Assembly: GCF_009801115.1 (NCBI RefSeq)
Contig: NZ_VTOL01000005.1
Span: forward strand, 356,300 to 420,299
From: Dyadobacter sp. 3J3
GTDB lineage: Bacteria; Bacteroidota; Bacteroidia; Cytophagales; Spirosomataceae
Length of the DNA: 64,000 nucleotides
Direction: 5' to 3'
The translations under genes and the position numbers were made by a program. Numbering within the stretch: position 1 is the stretch's first letter; each line of letters opens with the position of its first letter. Positions 1 to 8,648 of this stretch are shown piece by piece. Below the pieces are notes generated by a model, which saw only the letters and a list, made by a program, of their open reading frames with translations, was not told the DNA's origin and did not search any database.

Positions 1-475
1 AGAACGTGCTGAGATCAATCACTCAACACGTAAGATCAAGAAACAAAAAGGTACAGGTGGAGCACGTGCTGGTAGCATTAAATCCCCGGTATTCGTAGGT
101 GGTGGTCGTATATTCGGTCCTCGCCCTCGTAACTATACTTTCAAGATCAACAGAAAAGTAAAAACGCTAGCGCGTATTTCAGCTCTTTCTGCGAAAGCGA
201 AAATTGATGCAATTTCTGTTTTGGAAGCATTTACTTTTGATGCACCAAAAACGAAGTCATATCTGACTGTACTTAATTCACTTTCATTAGTGAACACAAA
301 AACATTGTTGATTCTTTCAGAAGTTGATAGCAATGTGTACCTGTCAAGCAGAAACGTTCCTAAAGCGAAAGTTACTACTGTTGACTTGGTAAATACATAT
401 GATCTGATGAATGCAGACCGCCTTTTAATAAGTGAATCTGCTCTGTCTAATTTGGAAACCCTATTAAACAAATAG
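1..475 (+). CDS. rplD: Large ribosomal subunit protein L4, C-terminal part (partial)
   Basis: The window opens inside this gene; the frame is open from base 2 and ends at TAG 473-475, giving about 157 residues. The start of the visible part holds the basic extended-loop signature of L4 (KQKGTGGARAG, then SPVFVGGGRIFGPRPRNY), the loop that lines the peptide exit tunnel. The rest matches the globular C-terminus. L4 binds 23S rRNA early in 50S assembly; in enterobacteria it also controls the S10 operon, but nothing here tests that. rplW follows at once, with translation probably coupled. The N-terminus lies outside the window. Confidence 0.95.
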   Translation, partial: ERAEINHSTRKIKKQKGTGGARAGSIKSPVFVGGGRIFGPRPRNYTFKINRKVKTLARISALSAKAKIDAISVLEAFTFDAPKTKSYLTVLNSLSLVNTKTLLILSEVDSNVYLSSRNVPKAKVTTVDLVNTYDLMNADRLLISESALSNLETLLNK

Positions 476-477
476 TG

Positions 478-765
478 ATGAGTGTACTGAAACGACCGAT
501 TATAACAGAAAAGGTAACGGCTCAGGGTGGTCAGGGAAAGTATGCCTTTGAAGTAGCTCTTACTTCAAACAAGGTTGAAATCAAAAAGGCTATCGAGAAA
601 CTGTTTGGGGTTACCGTAGAGAGCGTTCATACAATGCGCAGCATTGGTAAAAGCAAATCCCGCACATCGGGTGGAAAGTTTGTAAGTGGAAAAACGTCAA
701 CCATTAAGAAAGCTATTATAACAGTAGCTGAAGGTGAGATCATCGACATTTACGGTGAAGCTTAG
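478..765 (+). CDS. rplW: Large ribosomal subunit protein L23
   Basis: This 95-residue protein has the usual length for L23. It begins with the family motif LKRPIITEK and contains YAFEV followed by the helix that packs on 23S rRNA at the tunnel exit, where trigger factor and SRP dock. I take ATG 478 as the start. A GTG at 475 in the same frame overlaps the rplD stop codon and would add one residue, so rplD and rplW are almost certainly translationally coupled. It sits between rplD and rplB, the universal order. Confidence 0.96.
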   Translation: MSVLKRPIITEKVTAQGGQGKYAFEVALTSNKVEIKKAIEKLFGVTVESVHTMRSIGKSKSRTSGGKFVSGKTSTIKKAIITVAEGEIIDIYGEA

Positions 766-811
766 AATTTTGGTTGATCTATTCAAATCTTAGAAGAGTT
801 TAAGTATAGCA

Positions 812-1636
812 ATGGCAGTTAAAAAATTAAAACCGACAAGTGCTGGTCAACGTTTTCGCATGGCTCCTGCTTTTGAGGAGATCACAGCGTCAAAACCTGA
901 AAAGAGCCTATTAGAGCCTGTTAAAAGAACAGGTGGTCGTAATAGCTCCGGACATCGTACCATGCGTCATATAGGTGGTGGTCACAAACGCAGATACCGT
1001 GTTATCGATTTCAAAAGAAATCGTTTTGATGCACCAGCAATAGTTCTTACAATTGAATACGATCCAAACCGCTCAGCACGTATCGCTCTGGTACAATATG
1101 CCGATGACGAAAAAAGATACGTAATCGCTCCGAACGGATTGAAAGTAGGACAAGTAATTGTTTCAGGAAGTTCAGTAGCACCAGAAATGGGAAATGCGCT
1201 TCCACTGGGTTCAATGCCAATTGGTACAATTGTTCACAATATTGAATTGACACCTGGTAAAGGTGGTCAGTTTGCAAGAAGCGCCGGAGCTTATGCTCAG
1301 CTTGTAGCGCGTGAGGGTAAATACGCAGTAATTAAAATGCCATCTGGCGAAATGCGTATGATTCTTTCAACTTGTATCGCAACGGTTGGAACAGTTTCCA
1401 ATTCAAGTCACATGAATGTGAATTACGGTAAAGCAGGCCGTAAACGTTGGTTAGGTCGTCGCCCAAGAGTTCGTGGTGTAGCTATGAACCCAGTCGATCA
1501 CCCAATGGGTGGTGGTGAAGGCCGCTCATCAGGAGGCCAGCCTAGATCAAGAAACGGACAGTTCTCAAAAGGACTTAAGACTCGTGATCGCAATAAGCAT
1601 TCTGAGAAATTGATTATCAGCCGTCGTAAAAAATAA
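812..1636 (+). CDS. rplB: Large ribosomal subunit protein L2
   Basis: This 274-residue protein has the standard L2 length. It shows the N-terminal rRNA-binding stretch [17 protein letters not shown] and the C-terminal stretch [16 protein letters not shown], which contains the conserved histidine near the peptidyl-transferase centre. L2 is needed for subunit association and peptidyl transfer. It lies between rplW and rpsS, with only 10 bases to rpsS. Nothing unusual is seen. Confidence 0.97.
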   Translation: MAVKKLKPTSAGQRFRMAPAFEEITASKPEKSLLEPVKRTGGRNSSGHRTMRHIGGGHKRRYRVIDFKRNRFDAPAIVLTIEYDPNRSARIALVQYADDEKRYVIAPNGLKVGQVIVSGSSVAPEMGNALPLGSMPIGTIVHNIELTPGKGGQFARSAGAYAQLVAREGKYAVIKMPSGEMRMILSTCIATVGTVSNSSHMNVNYGKAGRKRWLGRRPRVRGVAMNPVDHPMGGGEGRSSGGQPRSRNGQFSKGLKTRDRNKHSEKLIISRRKK

Positions 1637-1646
1637 TTAGAATAAT

Positions 1647-1925
1647 ATGGCACGCTCATTAAAAAAAGGACCATACATCGACTTTCGTCTGGACATCAAG
1701 ATTCAGACGATGAACAGCGCAGCACGTAAGTCGGTAATAAAGACATGGTCAAGACGCTCAATGATCTCTCCGGATTTTATTGGACATACATTCGCAGTTC
1801 ACAACGGTAACAAGTTCATACCGGTTTATGTAACTGAAAACATGGTAGGGCACAAATTAGGAGAGTTTTCGCCAACGCGTAACTTCCGTGGTCACACCGC
1901 CAAAAAAGATAAAGGTAGAAAATAA
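1647..1925 (+). CDS. rpsS: Small ribosomal subunit protein S19
   Basis: This 92-residue protein begins [12 protein letters not shown] and carries the conserved WSRRSMI and [11 protein letters not shown] segments of S19. It sits in the 30S head, pairs with S13 and contacts the A-site tRNA region. Its length and its place between rplB and rplV are standard. The 55-base gap after it contains a weak imperfect stem (GCTGG near 1938, CCAGC near 1961) of unknown meaning. Confidence 0.97.
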   Translation: MARSLKKGPYIDFRLDIKIQTMNSAARKSVIKTWSRRSMISPDFIGHTFAVHNGNKFIPVYVTENMVGHKLGEFSPTRNFRGHTAKKDKGRK

Positions 1926-1980
1926 TTAGTCGACGATAGCTGGGTTTCGTCAATCGGAACCAGCCTATATCTGAAAGAAC

Positions 1981-2382
1981 ATGGAAGCAAGAGCTATATT
2001 AAGAAATGTGCCTACTTCTCCTCGTAAGATGAGATTAGTAGCCGACATGATTCGCGGACAAAAGGTCAGCAAAGCGTTGGCGCTGTTAAAGTTTCAACCA
2101 AGGGCTTCTTCACCAATTTTGCACAAAGTTTTACTTTCTGCAGTTGCCAACTGGCAACAATTGAATGAAGACGCTAAGCTGGAAGACGCTGATCTTTATG
2201 TTAAAACCGTATTTATTGACGGTGGACGTATGTTGAAGCGTTTGCGCCCTGCACCGCAAGGAAGAGCACACAGAATCCGTAAACGTTCAAACCACATTAC
2301 ACTTGTGGTGGATGACAAAGCGGAAGTTGCTACAACGGATGTTGCCGCAAGCGTGGAAAACAAAGTAATCACCGAATCATAA
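1981..2382 (+). CDS. rplV: Large ribosomal subunit protein L22
   Basis: This 133-residue L22 starts [22 protein letters not shown], the conserved N-terminal region. The tunnel hairpin region is rich in Arg and Pro ([22 protein letters not shown]). About 20 residues after the canonical end (after ITLVV) form an acidic, Val/Ala-rich tail that many bacteria lack. L22 lines the exit tunnel opposite L4, and its hairpin loop is a known macrolide-resistance site. It is followed 18 bases later by rpsC. Confidence 0.96.
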   Translation: MEARAILRNVPTSPRKMRLVADMIRGQKVSKALALLKFQPRASSPILHKVLLSAVANWQQLNEDAKLEDADLYVKTVFIDGGRMLKRLRPAPQGRAHRIRKRSNHITLVVDDKAEVATTDVAASVENKVITES

Positions 2383-2400
2383 GTAAACGATCTATTTCGA

Positions 2401-3228
2401 ATGGGACAAAAGGTTAATCCTATAGGTCTGAGACTAGGAATTGTTAGAGGCTGGGACTCTAGCTGGTATGGAGGAAAAGATTTTTCTGACAAACTTGTTG
2501 AAGACGAAAAAATTCGTAACTATATAAAAGCACGTATCCCAAAAGGATCAATCTCTAAAGTAGTTATCGAGCGTACACTGAAACGCATCACGCTTACAAT
2601 TCACACGGCTCGTCCGGGTATCGTAATTGGTAAAGGTGGTAGTGAAGTTGACAAGATCAAAGAAGAGCTTAAAAAAATCACAGGAAAAGACGTTCAGATT
2701 AACATCTACGAAATCAAACGTCCTGAGATTGATGCAAAATTAGTTGGAGAAGCAATTGCACAACAACTACAAGCTCGTATCTCTTACCGTCGTGCCATGA
2801 AGCAGTCAATCGCTTCTGCTATGCGTGTAGGAACTCAAGGTATCAAAATTCGTCTTGCGGGACGTTTGGGTGGAGCTGAAATGGCTCGTACTGAAGAGTA
2901 TAAAGAAGGACGTATTCCTCTACATACATTGAGAGCGGATATTGACTATGCAATCTCGGAAGCACAAACGATCTATGGTAAAATAGGTATCAAAGTTTGG
3001 ATCTTCAAAGGTGAATTGTACGGAAAGCGTGACTTGACTCCAAGTGCAGCAACCGCTGCCGCTGACAGAAATGACAGAGGAACGGGATCAGGCGGCGGAA
3101 ACGACCGTAACAAGGACAGAAGAGGTGGTCGTGGCGGAAACGATATTAACCGTGGCGGTGGTAGTGAAGGCGGTGGCGGCGGAAGCGAAGCAGATCGTCG
3201 TAAGAGAAGTAGAAATAAGAAGAAGTAA
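2401..3228 (+). CDS. rpsC: Small ribosomal subunit protein S3 with a Gly/Arg/Asp-rich tail
   Basis: The first 210 or so residues are ordinary S3: the N-terminal [12 protein letters not shown], a KH domain with the GIVIGKGG loop, and the S3 C-terminal domain ending near [10 protein letters not shown]. After that come about 65 low-complexity residues rich in Gly, Arg, Asp, Asn and Ser, ending in a Lys/Arg cluster. S3 forms part of the mRNA entry tunnel and helicase of the 30S subunit. At 275 residues it is about 40 longer than typical bacterial S3. The frame stays open to a clean TAA, so the tail is probably translated; its role is unknown. Confidence 0.95.
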   Translation: MGQKVNPIGLRLGIVRGWDSSWYGGKDFSDKLVEDEKIRNYIKARIPKGSISKVVIERTLKRITLTIHTARPGIVIGKGGSEVDKIKEELKKITGKDVQINIYEIKRPEIDAKLVGEAIAQQLQARISYRRAMKQSIASAMRVGTQGIKIRLAGRLGGAEMARTEEYKEGRIPLHTLRADIDYAISEAQTIYGKIGIKVWIFKGELYGKRDLTPSAATAAADRNDRGTGSGGGNDRNKDRRGGRGGNDINRGGGSEGGGGGSEADRRKRSRNKKK

Positions 3229-3275
3229 TCAGACATTTTCCGATTTTGTGAAATCGGTTCAAATAGATTAGAATC

Positions 3276-3701
3276 ATGTTACAGCCGAAAAGAACAAAAT
3301 TTCGCAAGCAACAAAAAAACAAAGGTTCAGAAAAGGGACTAGCCACTCGTGGTGCTGAAATCGCTTTCGGATCTTTCGCAATCAAGTCGCTTGAGCCAGG
3401 CTGGCTAACAGCACGTCAAATAGAAGCAGCGCGTATTTCAGTTACACGTGCTATGAAACGTGAAGGCCAGGTATGGATTCGTGTGTTCCCTGACAAACCT
3501 ATTACAAAGAAACCTGCAGAGGTTCGTATGGGTAAAGGTAAAGGAGCTCCTGAGTATTGGGTTGCACCAATCAAGCCGGGAACAATCATCTTCGAAGCAA
3601 CCGGTGTTCCACTGGAAACAGCTAACGAAGCATTGCGTTTGGCTGCACAAAAGTTGCCAATTAAAACAAAGTTCGTGGTACGTCGGGATTATCAAGAATA
3701 G
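3276..3701 (+). CDS. rplP: Large ribosomal subunit protein L16
   Basis: This 141-residue L16 starts [14 protein letters not shown]. It has the conserved [13 protein letters not shown] segment and the basic loop [17 protein letters not shown], which reaches toward the tRNA acceptor arms. L16 organises the A site and is added late in 50S assembly. It stands between rpsC and rpmC as usual. Confidence 0.97.
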   Translation: MLQPKRTKFRKQQKNKGSEKGLATRGAEIAFGSFAIKSLEPGWLTARQIEAARISVTRAMKREGQVWIRVFPDKPITKKPAEVRMGKGKGAPEYWVAPIKPGTIIFEATGVPLETANEALRLAAQKLPIKTKFVVRRDYQE

Positions 3702-3744
3702 ACCAACCCCGAACGTTATCTAAGAACGCTAATTATTAAAAGCA

Positions 3745-3939
3745 ATGACTAGTAAAGAAATACAAGACCTGTCGCAGGATCAGCTGAAAGAACAGATCGC
3801 ACAAGAAAGAGAGCGCTTACTTCGTTTGAAATTCGCACATGCTATTTCGCCGATCGAAAACCCTTTGCGTATTCGCGCCTCGCGTAAGGAAATTGCAAAA
3901 CTATTGACCGAACTGTCGGCTAAAACTAACCAACAGTAA
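3745..3939 (+). CDS. rpmC: Large ribosomal subunit protein L29
   Basis: This 64-residue, mostly helical protein has the L29 pattern: an N-terminal acidic helix with LSQDQLKEQI, then a second helix ending IRASRKEIAKLLTEL. L29 sits at the tunnel exit next to L23. The order rplP-rpmC-rpsQ is standard. Confidence 0.95.
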   Translation: MTSKEIQDLSQDQLKEQIAQERERLLRLKFAHAISPIENPLRIRASRKEIAKLLTELSAKTNQQ

Positions 3940-3955
3940 ATCAGTTTAAGAAATT

Positions 3956-4219
3956 ATGGAGGCAACAGAAAGAAATTTACGGAAAGAAAGAGTCGGTAAA
4001 GTAGTGAGCAACAAAATGGAGAAATCCTGTGTGATCACTGTTGAACGTAAAGTTAAGCACGAGAAATATGGTAAGTTTATGACTAAAACTACCAAATTGA
4101 TGGTGCATGACGAAAATAACCAGGTTGGTATCGGTGATACGATCAAGGTTATGGAAACCCGTCCGCTTAGTAAGAATAAGCGTTGGAGATTAATTGAAAT
4201 CCTTGAAAAAGCTAAGTAA
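3956..4219 (+). CDS. rpsQ: Small ribosomal subunit protein S17
   Basis: This 87-residue OB-fold protein has the S17 hallmarks: [23 protein letters not shown] near the start and the pair [22 protein letters not shown]17 is a primary 16S rRNA binder in the 30S body. Its stop codon is four bases from the rplN start, so the two genes are probably coupled. Confidence 0.96.
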   Translation: MEATERNLRKERVGKVVSNKMEKSCVITVERKVKHEKYGKFMTKTTKLMVHDENNQVGIGDTIKVMETRPLSKNKRWRLIEILEKAK

Positions 4220-4222
4220 CAA

Positions 4223-4591
4223 ATGGTACAGCAAGAATCAAGACTGTCGGTAGCAGACAACAGTGGAGCGAAGGAAGTACTCGTAATCCGGGTACTTGGC
4301 GGAACTGGCAAACGCTATGCTTCAGTAGGCGATAAGATCGTCGTAACAGTAAAATCTGCTCTTTCTTCGAGCAGCATGAAAAAAGGAACGGTTTCAAAAG
4401 CCGTGGTTGTACGGACTAAAAAGGAAGTACGCCGCAAGGATGGTACATACATTCGCTTTGAAGATAATGCAGCCGTTTTACTTAACAACAACGACGAACC
4501 ACGTGGCTCACGTATCTTCGGTCCAGTAGCGCGTGAATTGCGTGAAAAACAATTTATGAAGATTGTTTCACTGGCACCTGAAGTGTTGTAA
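4223..4591 (+). CDS. rplN: Large ribosomal subunit protein L14
   Basis: This 122-residue protein is the exact usual length of L14. It begins [19 protein letters not shown] and ends with the conserved [25 protein letters not shown]14 lies at the subunit interface, forms bridges with 16S rRNA and is the binding site of the silencing factor RsfS. Nothing unusual. Confidence 0.97.
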   Translation: MVQQESRLSVADNSGAKEVLVIRVLGGTGKRYASVGDKIVVTVKSALSSSSMKKGTVSKAVVVRTKKEVRRKDGTYIRFEDNAAVLLNNNDEPRGSRIFGPVARELREKQFMKIVSLAPEVL

Positions 4592-4640
4592 GAAATAAAG
4601 ACAAAAGTATTTCTTTAGAACCGATAAGAGAATACCTCAA

Positions 4641-4982
4641 ATGGAAAGCAAAAATAAAAACCTACCCGCTAAATTGCACATACGCAAAGGAGATACTGTT
4701 AAAGTAATTTCCGGAAATGCGAAAGGTGAATCAGGGGTTATCAAAACTGTGCTTATTGAGAAATCAAGAGCAACTGTGGAAGGTGTTAATTTGATTACGA
4801 AACACGTAAAACCAAATGCACAGAACCCACAGGGAAGCATCGAAAAACGTGAAGGTACTATTCATATCAGTAATTTGATGGTGGTAGATCCTAAGACTGG
4901 CGAAGCGACTCGTACGGGCCGTAAAGCAAACGATAAAGGAAAGTTACAGCGGTTCTCTAAAAAATCAGGAGACTTTTTATAA
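4641..4982 (+). CDS. rplX: Large ribosomal subunit protein L24
   Basis: This 113-residue KOW-domain protein has LHIRKGDTVKVISGNAKGE in its N-terminal half and the family C-terminal region GSIEKREGTIHISNLMVVDP. L24 starts 50S assembly by binding the 5' end of 23S rRNA. Its last codons and stop lie inside a perfect 8-bp inverted repeat (4968-4988), described separately. Confidence 0.96.
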   Translation: MESKNKNLPAKLHIRKGDTVKVISGNAKGESGVIKTVLIEKSRATVEGVNLITKHVKPNAQNPQGSIEKREGTIHISNLMVVDPKTGEATRTGRKANDKGKLQRFSKKSGDFL

Positions 4983-4988
4983 GTCTCC
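4968..4988 (+). other. Perfect stem-loop across the rplX stop codon
   Basis: GGAGACTT (4968-4975) and AAGTCTCC (4981-4988) are perfectly complementary around a five-base loop. The rplX stop codon TAA lies at the loop/right-arm junction. There is no T-run after it, so it is unlikely to be a terminator. It could be an RNA-processing or translational element in the rplX-rplE gap, or a chance palindrome. Confidence 0.4.
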
Positions 4989-5061
4989 CGGTTTCAGGAC
5001 CAGTTGTTAGTTTTATATACGAAGCGCGTGGGTCGGCAATCCACATAATTAACTCAGAAAA

Positions 5062-5622
5062 ATGGCACAGCCAAGATTAAAAGAAAAGTACGTTAGCGAA
5101 GTAGTTTCGCAACTGAAAGAAAAGTTCGAGTACAAGTCTGTAATGCAAGTACCTCGTTTAACTAAAATTGTTATCAACAAAGGTATAGGCGCAGCCGTAT
5201 CTGACAAGAAATTGGTTGATACAGGAGTTGAAGAACTAGGATTAATTACAGGACAAAAAGCAATTGCTACCATTTCTAAAAAGGCGGTTTCCAACTTTAA
5301 GTTGCGTGAAAACATGCCTATTGGAGCAAAAGTAACACTACGCGGAGATCGTATGTACGAATTCCTTGATCGTTTGACAGCTATTGCAATGCCACGTGTA
5401 CGTGACTTCAAAGGGATCAGCGACAAAGGATTTGACGGTCGTGGAAATTATACTTTTGGTGTGAAAGAACAAATTATCTTCCCTGAAATCTCTATCGAAA
5501 AGGTAAACAAGATTACAGGTATGGATATCACATTTGTTACTTCAACTAATTCTGACGAAGAAAGTTATGAGTTGTTGAAAGCACTTGGTATGCCTTTCAC
5601 TAATGCGAACAAACAAGGATAA
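5062..5622 (+). CDS. rplE: Large ribosomal subunit protein L5
   Basis: This 186-residue protein has the L5 signatures [14 protein letters not shown] in the N-terminal part and [18 protein letters not shown] in the C-terminal part. L5 binds 5S rRNA in the central protuberance and contacts the P-site tRNA and S13. The 79-base gap from rplX is one of the longer gaps in this operon. Length and position are normal. Confidence 0.97.
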   Translation: MAQPRLKEKYVSEVVSQLKEKFEYKSVMQVPRLTKIVINKGIGAAVSDKKLVDTGVEELGLITGQKAIATISKKAVSNFKLRENMPIGAKVTLRGDRMYEFLDRLTAIAMPRVRDFKGISDKGFDGRGNYTFGVKEQIIFPEISIEKVNKITGMDITFVTSTNSDEESYELLKALGMPFTNANKQG

Positions 5623-5649
5623 TTCTTAAGACTAAGATATTTACCGACA

Positions 5650-5919
5650 ATGGCAAAAGAATCAGTAAAAGCACGGGAAAGAAAAAGACAAGCATTAGTA
5701 GCTCGTTATGCTGAAAAGCGTAAAACATTAAAGGCTGCTGAGGATTGGGTTGGCCTGGATAAATTACCCCGTAACTCATCGCCTGTACGTCTGCACAATC
5801 GTTGCAAAATCACAGGAAGACCTCGTGGATACATGCGAAAATTCGGAATCTCAAGAGTTCTGTTCCGGGAAATGGCCTCAGATGGTAAAATTCCGGGTGT
5901 TACAAAATCAAGTTGGTAG
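5650..5919 (+). CDS. rpsN: Small ribosomal subunit protein S14 (zinc-free form)
   Basis: This 89-residue S14 has the conserved C-terminal region [39 protein letters not shown]. It has a single cysteine and no paired CxxC motifs, so it is the longer, zinc-independent (C-minus) form rather than the short zinc-ribbon form of about 61 residues. S14 belongs to the 30S head. The start [14 protein letters not shown] is typical. Confidence 0.96.
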   Translation: MAKESVKARERKRQALVARYAEKRKTLKAAEDWVGLDKLPRNSSPVRLHNRCKITGRPRGYMRKFGISRVLFREMASDGKIPGVTKSSW

Positions 5920-5948
5920 GAATACTTTCAATTCTGATTTCAATTACT

Positions 5949-5977
5949 TAACTTTGCACTCCCGTTTTAAGGGAGTG
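5949..5977 (+). promoter_or_regulatory. Promoter-like -7 box with an adjoining hairpin, rpsN-rpsH gap
   Basis: TAACTTTG (5949-5956) fits the Bacteroidota -7 consensus TAnnTTTG exactly. Directly after it, CACTCCC (5957-5963) and GGGAGTG (5971-5977) form a perfect 7-bp stem with a seven-base loop. No convincing -33 TTG lies about 20 bases upstream, so promoter activity is uncertain. The site could give rpsH and the later genes a second transcript, or the hairpin could be a processing or attenuation site. Confidence 0.35.
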
Positions 5978-5996
5978 TTTAAACTAGGCATAAAAA

Positions 5997-6395
5997 ATGT
6001 TAACGGATCCCATAGCAGATTATCTGACGAGACTCAGAAACGCCATTAAAGCGAAGCACAGGGTTGTTGAGATACCTGCATCCAACATAAAAAAAGAAAT
6101 AACGAAGGTACTTTTTGATAAAGGGTATATCCAGAGTTATAAATTTGACGAAGTCGGCCCTCAGGGTGTAATCAAGATAGCCTTGAAATACAATCCTGTT
6201 ACCAAACAAAATGCAATTGTGAAATTGCAGCGTGTTAGTAAGCCAGGGTTACGCAAGTACTCCGGGACATCTACACTACCTCGCGTTTTGGGTGGTCTTG
6301 GAACTGTAATTATCTCTACATCGAAAGGTGTTATGACAGATAAGGAAGCCAAAACACTGAATGTAGGTGGAGAGGTGTTATGTTTCGTGTACTAA
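5997..6395 (+). CDS. rpsH: Small ribosomal subunit protein S8
   Basis: This 132-residue protein starts MLTDPIADYLTRLRNA, the S8 N-terminal signature. Its C-terminal domain has SKPGLRKYSG and GTVIISTSKGVMTDKEA. S8 binds helix 21 of 16S rRNA; in E. coli it represses the spc operon by binding mRNA at rplE. The 77-base gap upstream holds a promoter-like box and a hairpin. Confidence 0.97.
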   Translation: MLTDPIADYLTRLRNAIKAKHRVVEIPASNIKKEITKVLFDKGYIQSYKFDEVGPQGVIKIALKYNPVTKQNAIVKLQRVSKPGLRKYSGTSTLPRVLGGLGTVIISTSKGVMTDKEAKTLNVGGEVLCFVY

Positions 6396-6416
6396 TATTT
6401 TAAAGTTATTCAGGAA

Positions 6417-6971
6417 ATGTCACGAATAGGAAATAAATTAATCACTATACCAGCAGGCGTTACGATCTCAGTATCTGACGACAACCTGGTATCAGTTAAG
6501 GGTCCAAAAGGAACGCTTACTCAGGCAGTTGACACAGATATCGCAATCGAGATCGAAGGAAACGAATTGAAAGTAAAACGTCCTAGCGAACAAAAGCGCC
6601 ATAAAGCGTTGCACGGTTTGTACCGCTCACTAATTAACAACATGGTAATTGGTGTTGAAGCTGGATACAAAAAGGAAATGGAAATCATCGGTGTGGGTTA
6701 CAAAGCCAGCGCCGTTGGTAACGTTTTAGAGTTGCAATTGGGTTATTCACATAATATTTTTATGTCTATTCCTGATGAACTAAAAATTACAACCACTTCC
6801 GAAAAGGGTCAGAATCCAAAAGTAATTTTGGAAGGTATTGACAAGGAATTGATAGGTTCTGTTGCTGCTAAAATTAAGTCTCTACGTAAAGTAGAACCTT
6901 ATAAAGGTAAGGGTATCCGTTTTGTTGGTGAAATCGTTCGCCGCAAAGCTGGTAAGTCTGCTAAGAAATAG
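6417..6971 (+). CDS. rplF: Large ribosomal subunit protein L6
   Basis: This 184-residue, two-domain protein starts MSRIGNKLITIPAGV and ends with the conserved EPYKGKGIRFVGEIVRRKAGKSAKK. L6 binds near the sarcin-ricin loop and the factor-binding site of the 50S subunit. Its place between rpsH and rplR is standard. Confidence 0.97.
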   Translation: MSRIGNKLITIPAGVTISVSDDNLVSVKGPKGTLTQAVDTDIAIEIEGNELKVKRPSEQKRHKALHGLYRSLINNMVIGVEAGYKKEMEIIGVGYKASAVGNVLELQLGYSHNIFMSIPDELKITTTSEKGQNPKVILEGIDKELIGSVAAKIKSLRKVEPYKGKGIRFVGEIVRRKAGKSAKK

Positions 6972-7020
6972 TGCGTAGCCACAGGATGATTTTGTTAACT
7001 AAGTTTAGATAAGATTTAAA

Positions 7021-7374
7021 ATGGCTACCTCAAAAGTAGATAGAAGACAACGCCTTAAATATCACATTCGTAAGAAAGTGAAAGGTAGTGCTGAACGTCC
7101 CCGTCTTTCGGTTTTCCGTTCAAACACTAGCATCTATGCTCAAATCATTGATGATATTCAAGGAATAACCCTGGTAAGTGCGTCGACACTGGACCTTGGT
7201 GAGAGAAAAGAAAGTTCTAACGTAGAGGCAGCTCTTGCAGTTGGAAAGAAGATTGCCGAAAAGGCGCAGGCAGCAGGTATTCTTGCGGTAGTATTTGACC
7301 GTAATGGATATTTGTACCATGGTAAAGTTAAAGCATTGGCCGAAGGAGCTCGCGAGGGTGGCCTGAAATTCTAA
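7021..7374 (+). CDS. rplR: Large ribosomal subunit protein L18
   Basis: This 117-residue protein has [19 protein letters not shown] and the C-terminal [28 protein letters not shown], both diagnostic of L18. With L5 it anchors 5S rRNA in the central protuberance. Only 15 bases separate it from rpsE. Confidence 0.97.
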   Translation: MATSKVDRRQRLKYHIRKKVKGSAERPRLSVFRSNTSIYAQIIDDIQGITLVSASTLDLGERKESSNVEAALAVGKKIAEKAQAAGILAVVFDRNGYLYHGKVKALAEGAREGGLKF

Positions 7375-7389
7375 GAATAAGCAAAGACT

Positions 7390-7905
7390 ATGTCTACAAA
7401 TACAAAACCTTCAAAGGTTAACGAATCGGATCTGAAAGAACGCGTTGTTGCGATCAATCGGGTAGCAAAAGTAGTAAAAGGCGGTCGTCGTTTTAGTTTC
7501 TCTGCCATCGTGGTTGTGGGTGACGGAAAAGGTGTGGTAGGTCATGGACTAGGTAAGGCAAATGAAGTAACAGATGCTATTGCCAAAGGAATTGACGATG
7601 CTAAAAAGAATTTGATTCAAATTCCTATGCTGAAAAACACTGTCCCTCATGCGATGGAAGGTAAATTCAGCGGTGGGTTTGTATTGATCAAACCAGCGGC
7701 TCCTGGTACAGGAGTTCTTGCGGGTGGCCCAATGCGCGCCGTTCTTGAAAGTGCCGGTATCAAAGACGTCCTTGCTAAGTCAAAAGGTTCTTCGAATCCG
7801 CACAACGTTATTAAAGCTACAATTGACGCTCTTTTGAAAATGAGAGCTCCTCATCAGGTTGCTTTCCAACGTGGGGTTAAATTGGACAAAGTATTCAACG
7901 GATAA
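7390..7905 (+). CDS. rpsE: Small ribosomal subunit protein S5
   Basis: This 171-residue protein has an N-terminal double-stranded RNA-binding-like domain ([23 protein letters not shown]) and the C-terminal domain with [20 protein letters not shown]5 contributes to decoding accuracy and the mRNA entry helicase. Its stop codon lies in the left arm of a terminator-like hairpin (7900-7928). Confidence 0.97.
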   Translation: MSTNTKPSKVNESDLKERVVAINRVAKVVKGGRRFSFSAIVVVGDGKGVVGHGLGKANEVTDAIAKGIDDAKKNLIQIPMLKNTVPHAMEGKFSGGFVLIKPAAPGTGVLAGGPMRAVLESAGIKDVLAKSKGSSNPHNVIKATIDALLKMRAPHQVAFQRGVKLDKVFNG

Positions 7906-7928
7906 TCCTTACAAGGGATTATCCTTTT
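7900..7928 (+). terminator. Terminator-like hairpin inside the operon, over the rpsE stop
   Basis: GGATAATCC (7900-7908) pairs with GGATTATCC (7916-7924) across a seven-base loop and is followed by TTTT. The left arm contains the rpsE stop codon. The T-run is short, so read-through is expected: thirteen essential genes lie downstream. It may be a partial attenuator that sets the ratio of upstream to downstream expression, or an RNase site. Confidence 0.4.
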
Positions 7929-7942
7929 ATCTGAGAGTAATT

Positions 7943-8122
7943 ATGTCAAAAGTACGTATTACACAAATTAAAAGTGTTATCGATCGTCCGGAAAGACAAA
8001 AGTTAACTATCAAAGCGTTAGGCTTGGGTAAGATTAACCGTTCGGTTGAGCAGGAAAATACCGACGCCATTGCGGGTATGATCCGTAAGGTAAGTCACTT
8101 AGTTTTAGTTGAAGAAATCTAA
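7943..8122 (+). CDS. rpmD: Large ribosomal subunit protein L30
   Basis: I choose ATG 7943, which gives 59 residues beginning MSKVRITQIKSVIDRP, the conserved L30 start. The open frame extends further upstream, but that part overlaps rpsE and looks nothing like L30. Family features seen are the basic patch RPERQKLTIKALGLGKINRSVE and the C-terminal GMIRKVSHLVLVEEI. L30 is absent from some bacteria; here it holds its standard place between rpsE and rplO. Confidence 0.95.
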   Translation: MSKVRITQIKSVIDRPERQKLTIKALGLGKINRSVEQENTDAIAGMIRKVSHLVLVEEI

Positions 8123-8136
8123 TAAATACTAAAAGT

Positions 8137-8583
8137 ATGAATCTTAGTTCATTAAAACCGGCAGCTGGATCCGTTAAAGTCGGAAAACGTGTCGGACGTG
8201 GTCAGGGATCCGGTTTAGGCGGAACTTCTGCACGTGGACATAATGGAGCACAGTCTCGTTCAGGTTACAGCCGTAAATTGGGTTTTGAAGGTGGCCAGAT
8301 GCCTCTTCAAAGACGTTTGCCGAAATTCGGTTTTAACAACATTAACAGAGTAGAATACAAAGCATTAAATCTTGATGCGATTCAGGCTCTTGTTGAAAAA
8401 ACAAATGCTACTGTAATTACGCTTGAATTGATTCGTGAAAACGGACTTTGCGCGAAAAAAGACCTTGTGAAAATCCTTAACCGTGGAGAGATTACATCTG
8501 CTGTTGAAGTTCAGGCAAATGGTTTTTCTGCATCGGCCATCGAAGCGATTGAAAAAGCAGGTGGTAAGGCAGTTAAATTGTAA
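8137..8583 (+). CDS. rplO: Large ribosomal subunit protein L15
   Basis: This 148-residue protein has the L15 N-terminal Gly/Arg-rich stretch (VGRGQGSGLGGTSARGHNGAQSRSG), then GFEGGQMPLQRRLPKFGF, and a C-terminal domain ending AIEKAGGKAVKL. L15 links several 23S domains late in assembly. It lies 65 bases before secY, as in most bacteria. Confidence 0.97.
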   Translation: MNLSSLKPAAGSVKVGKRVGRGQGSGLGGTSARGHNGAQSRSGYSRKLGFEGGQMPLQRRLPKFGFNNINRVEYKALNLDAIQALVEKTNATVITLELIRENGLCAKKDLVKILNRGEITSAVEVQANGFSASAIEAIEKAGGKAVKL

Positions 8584-8648
8584 CCTTGTTGGTTCAGTTC
8601 TAAACCGTGTATGTTTGATTATCGAACAGATAATGTAAGCCCCATAAC

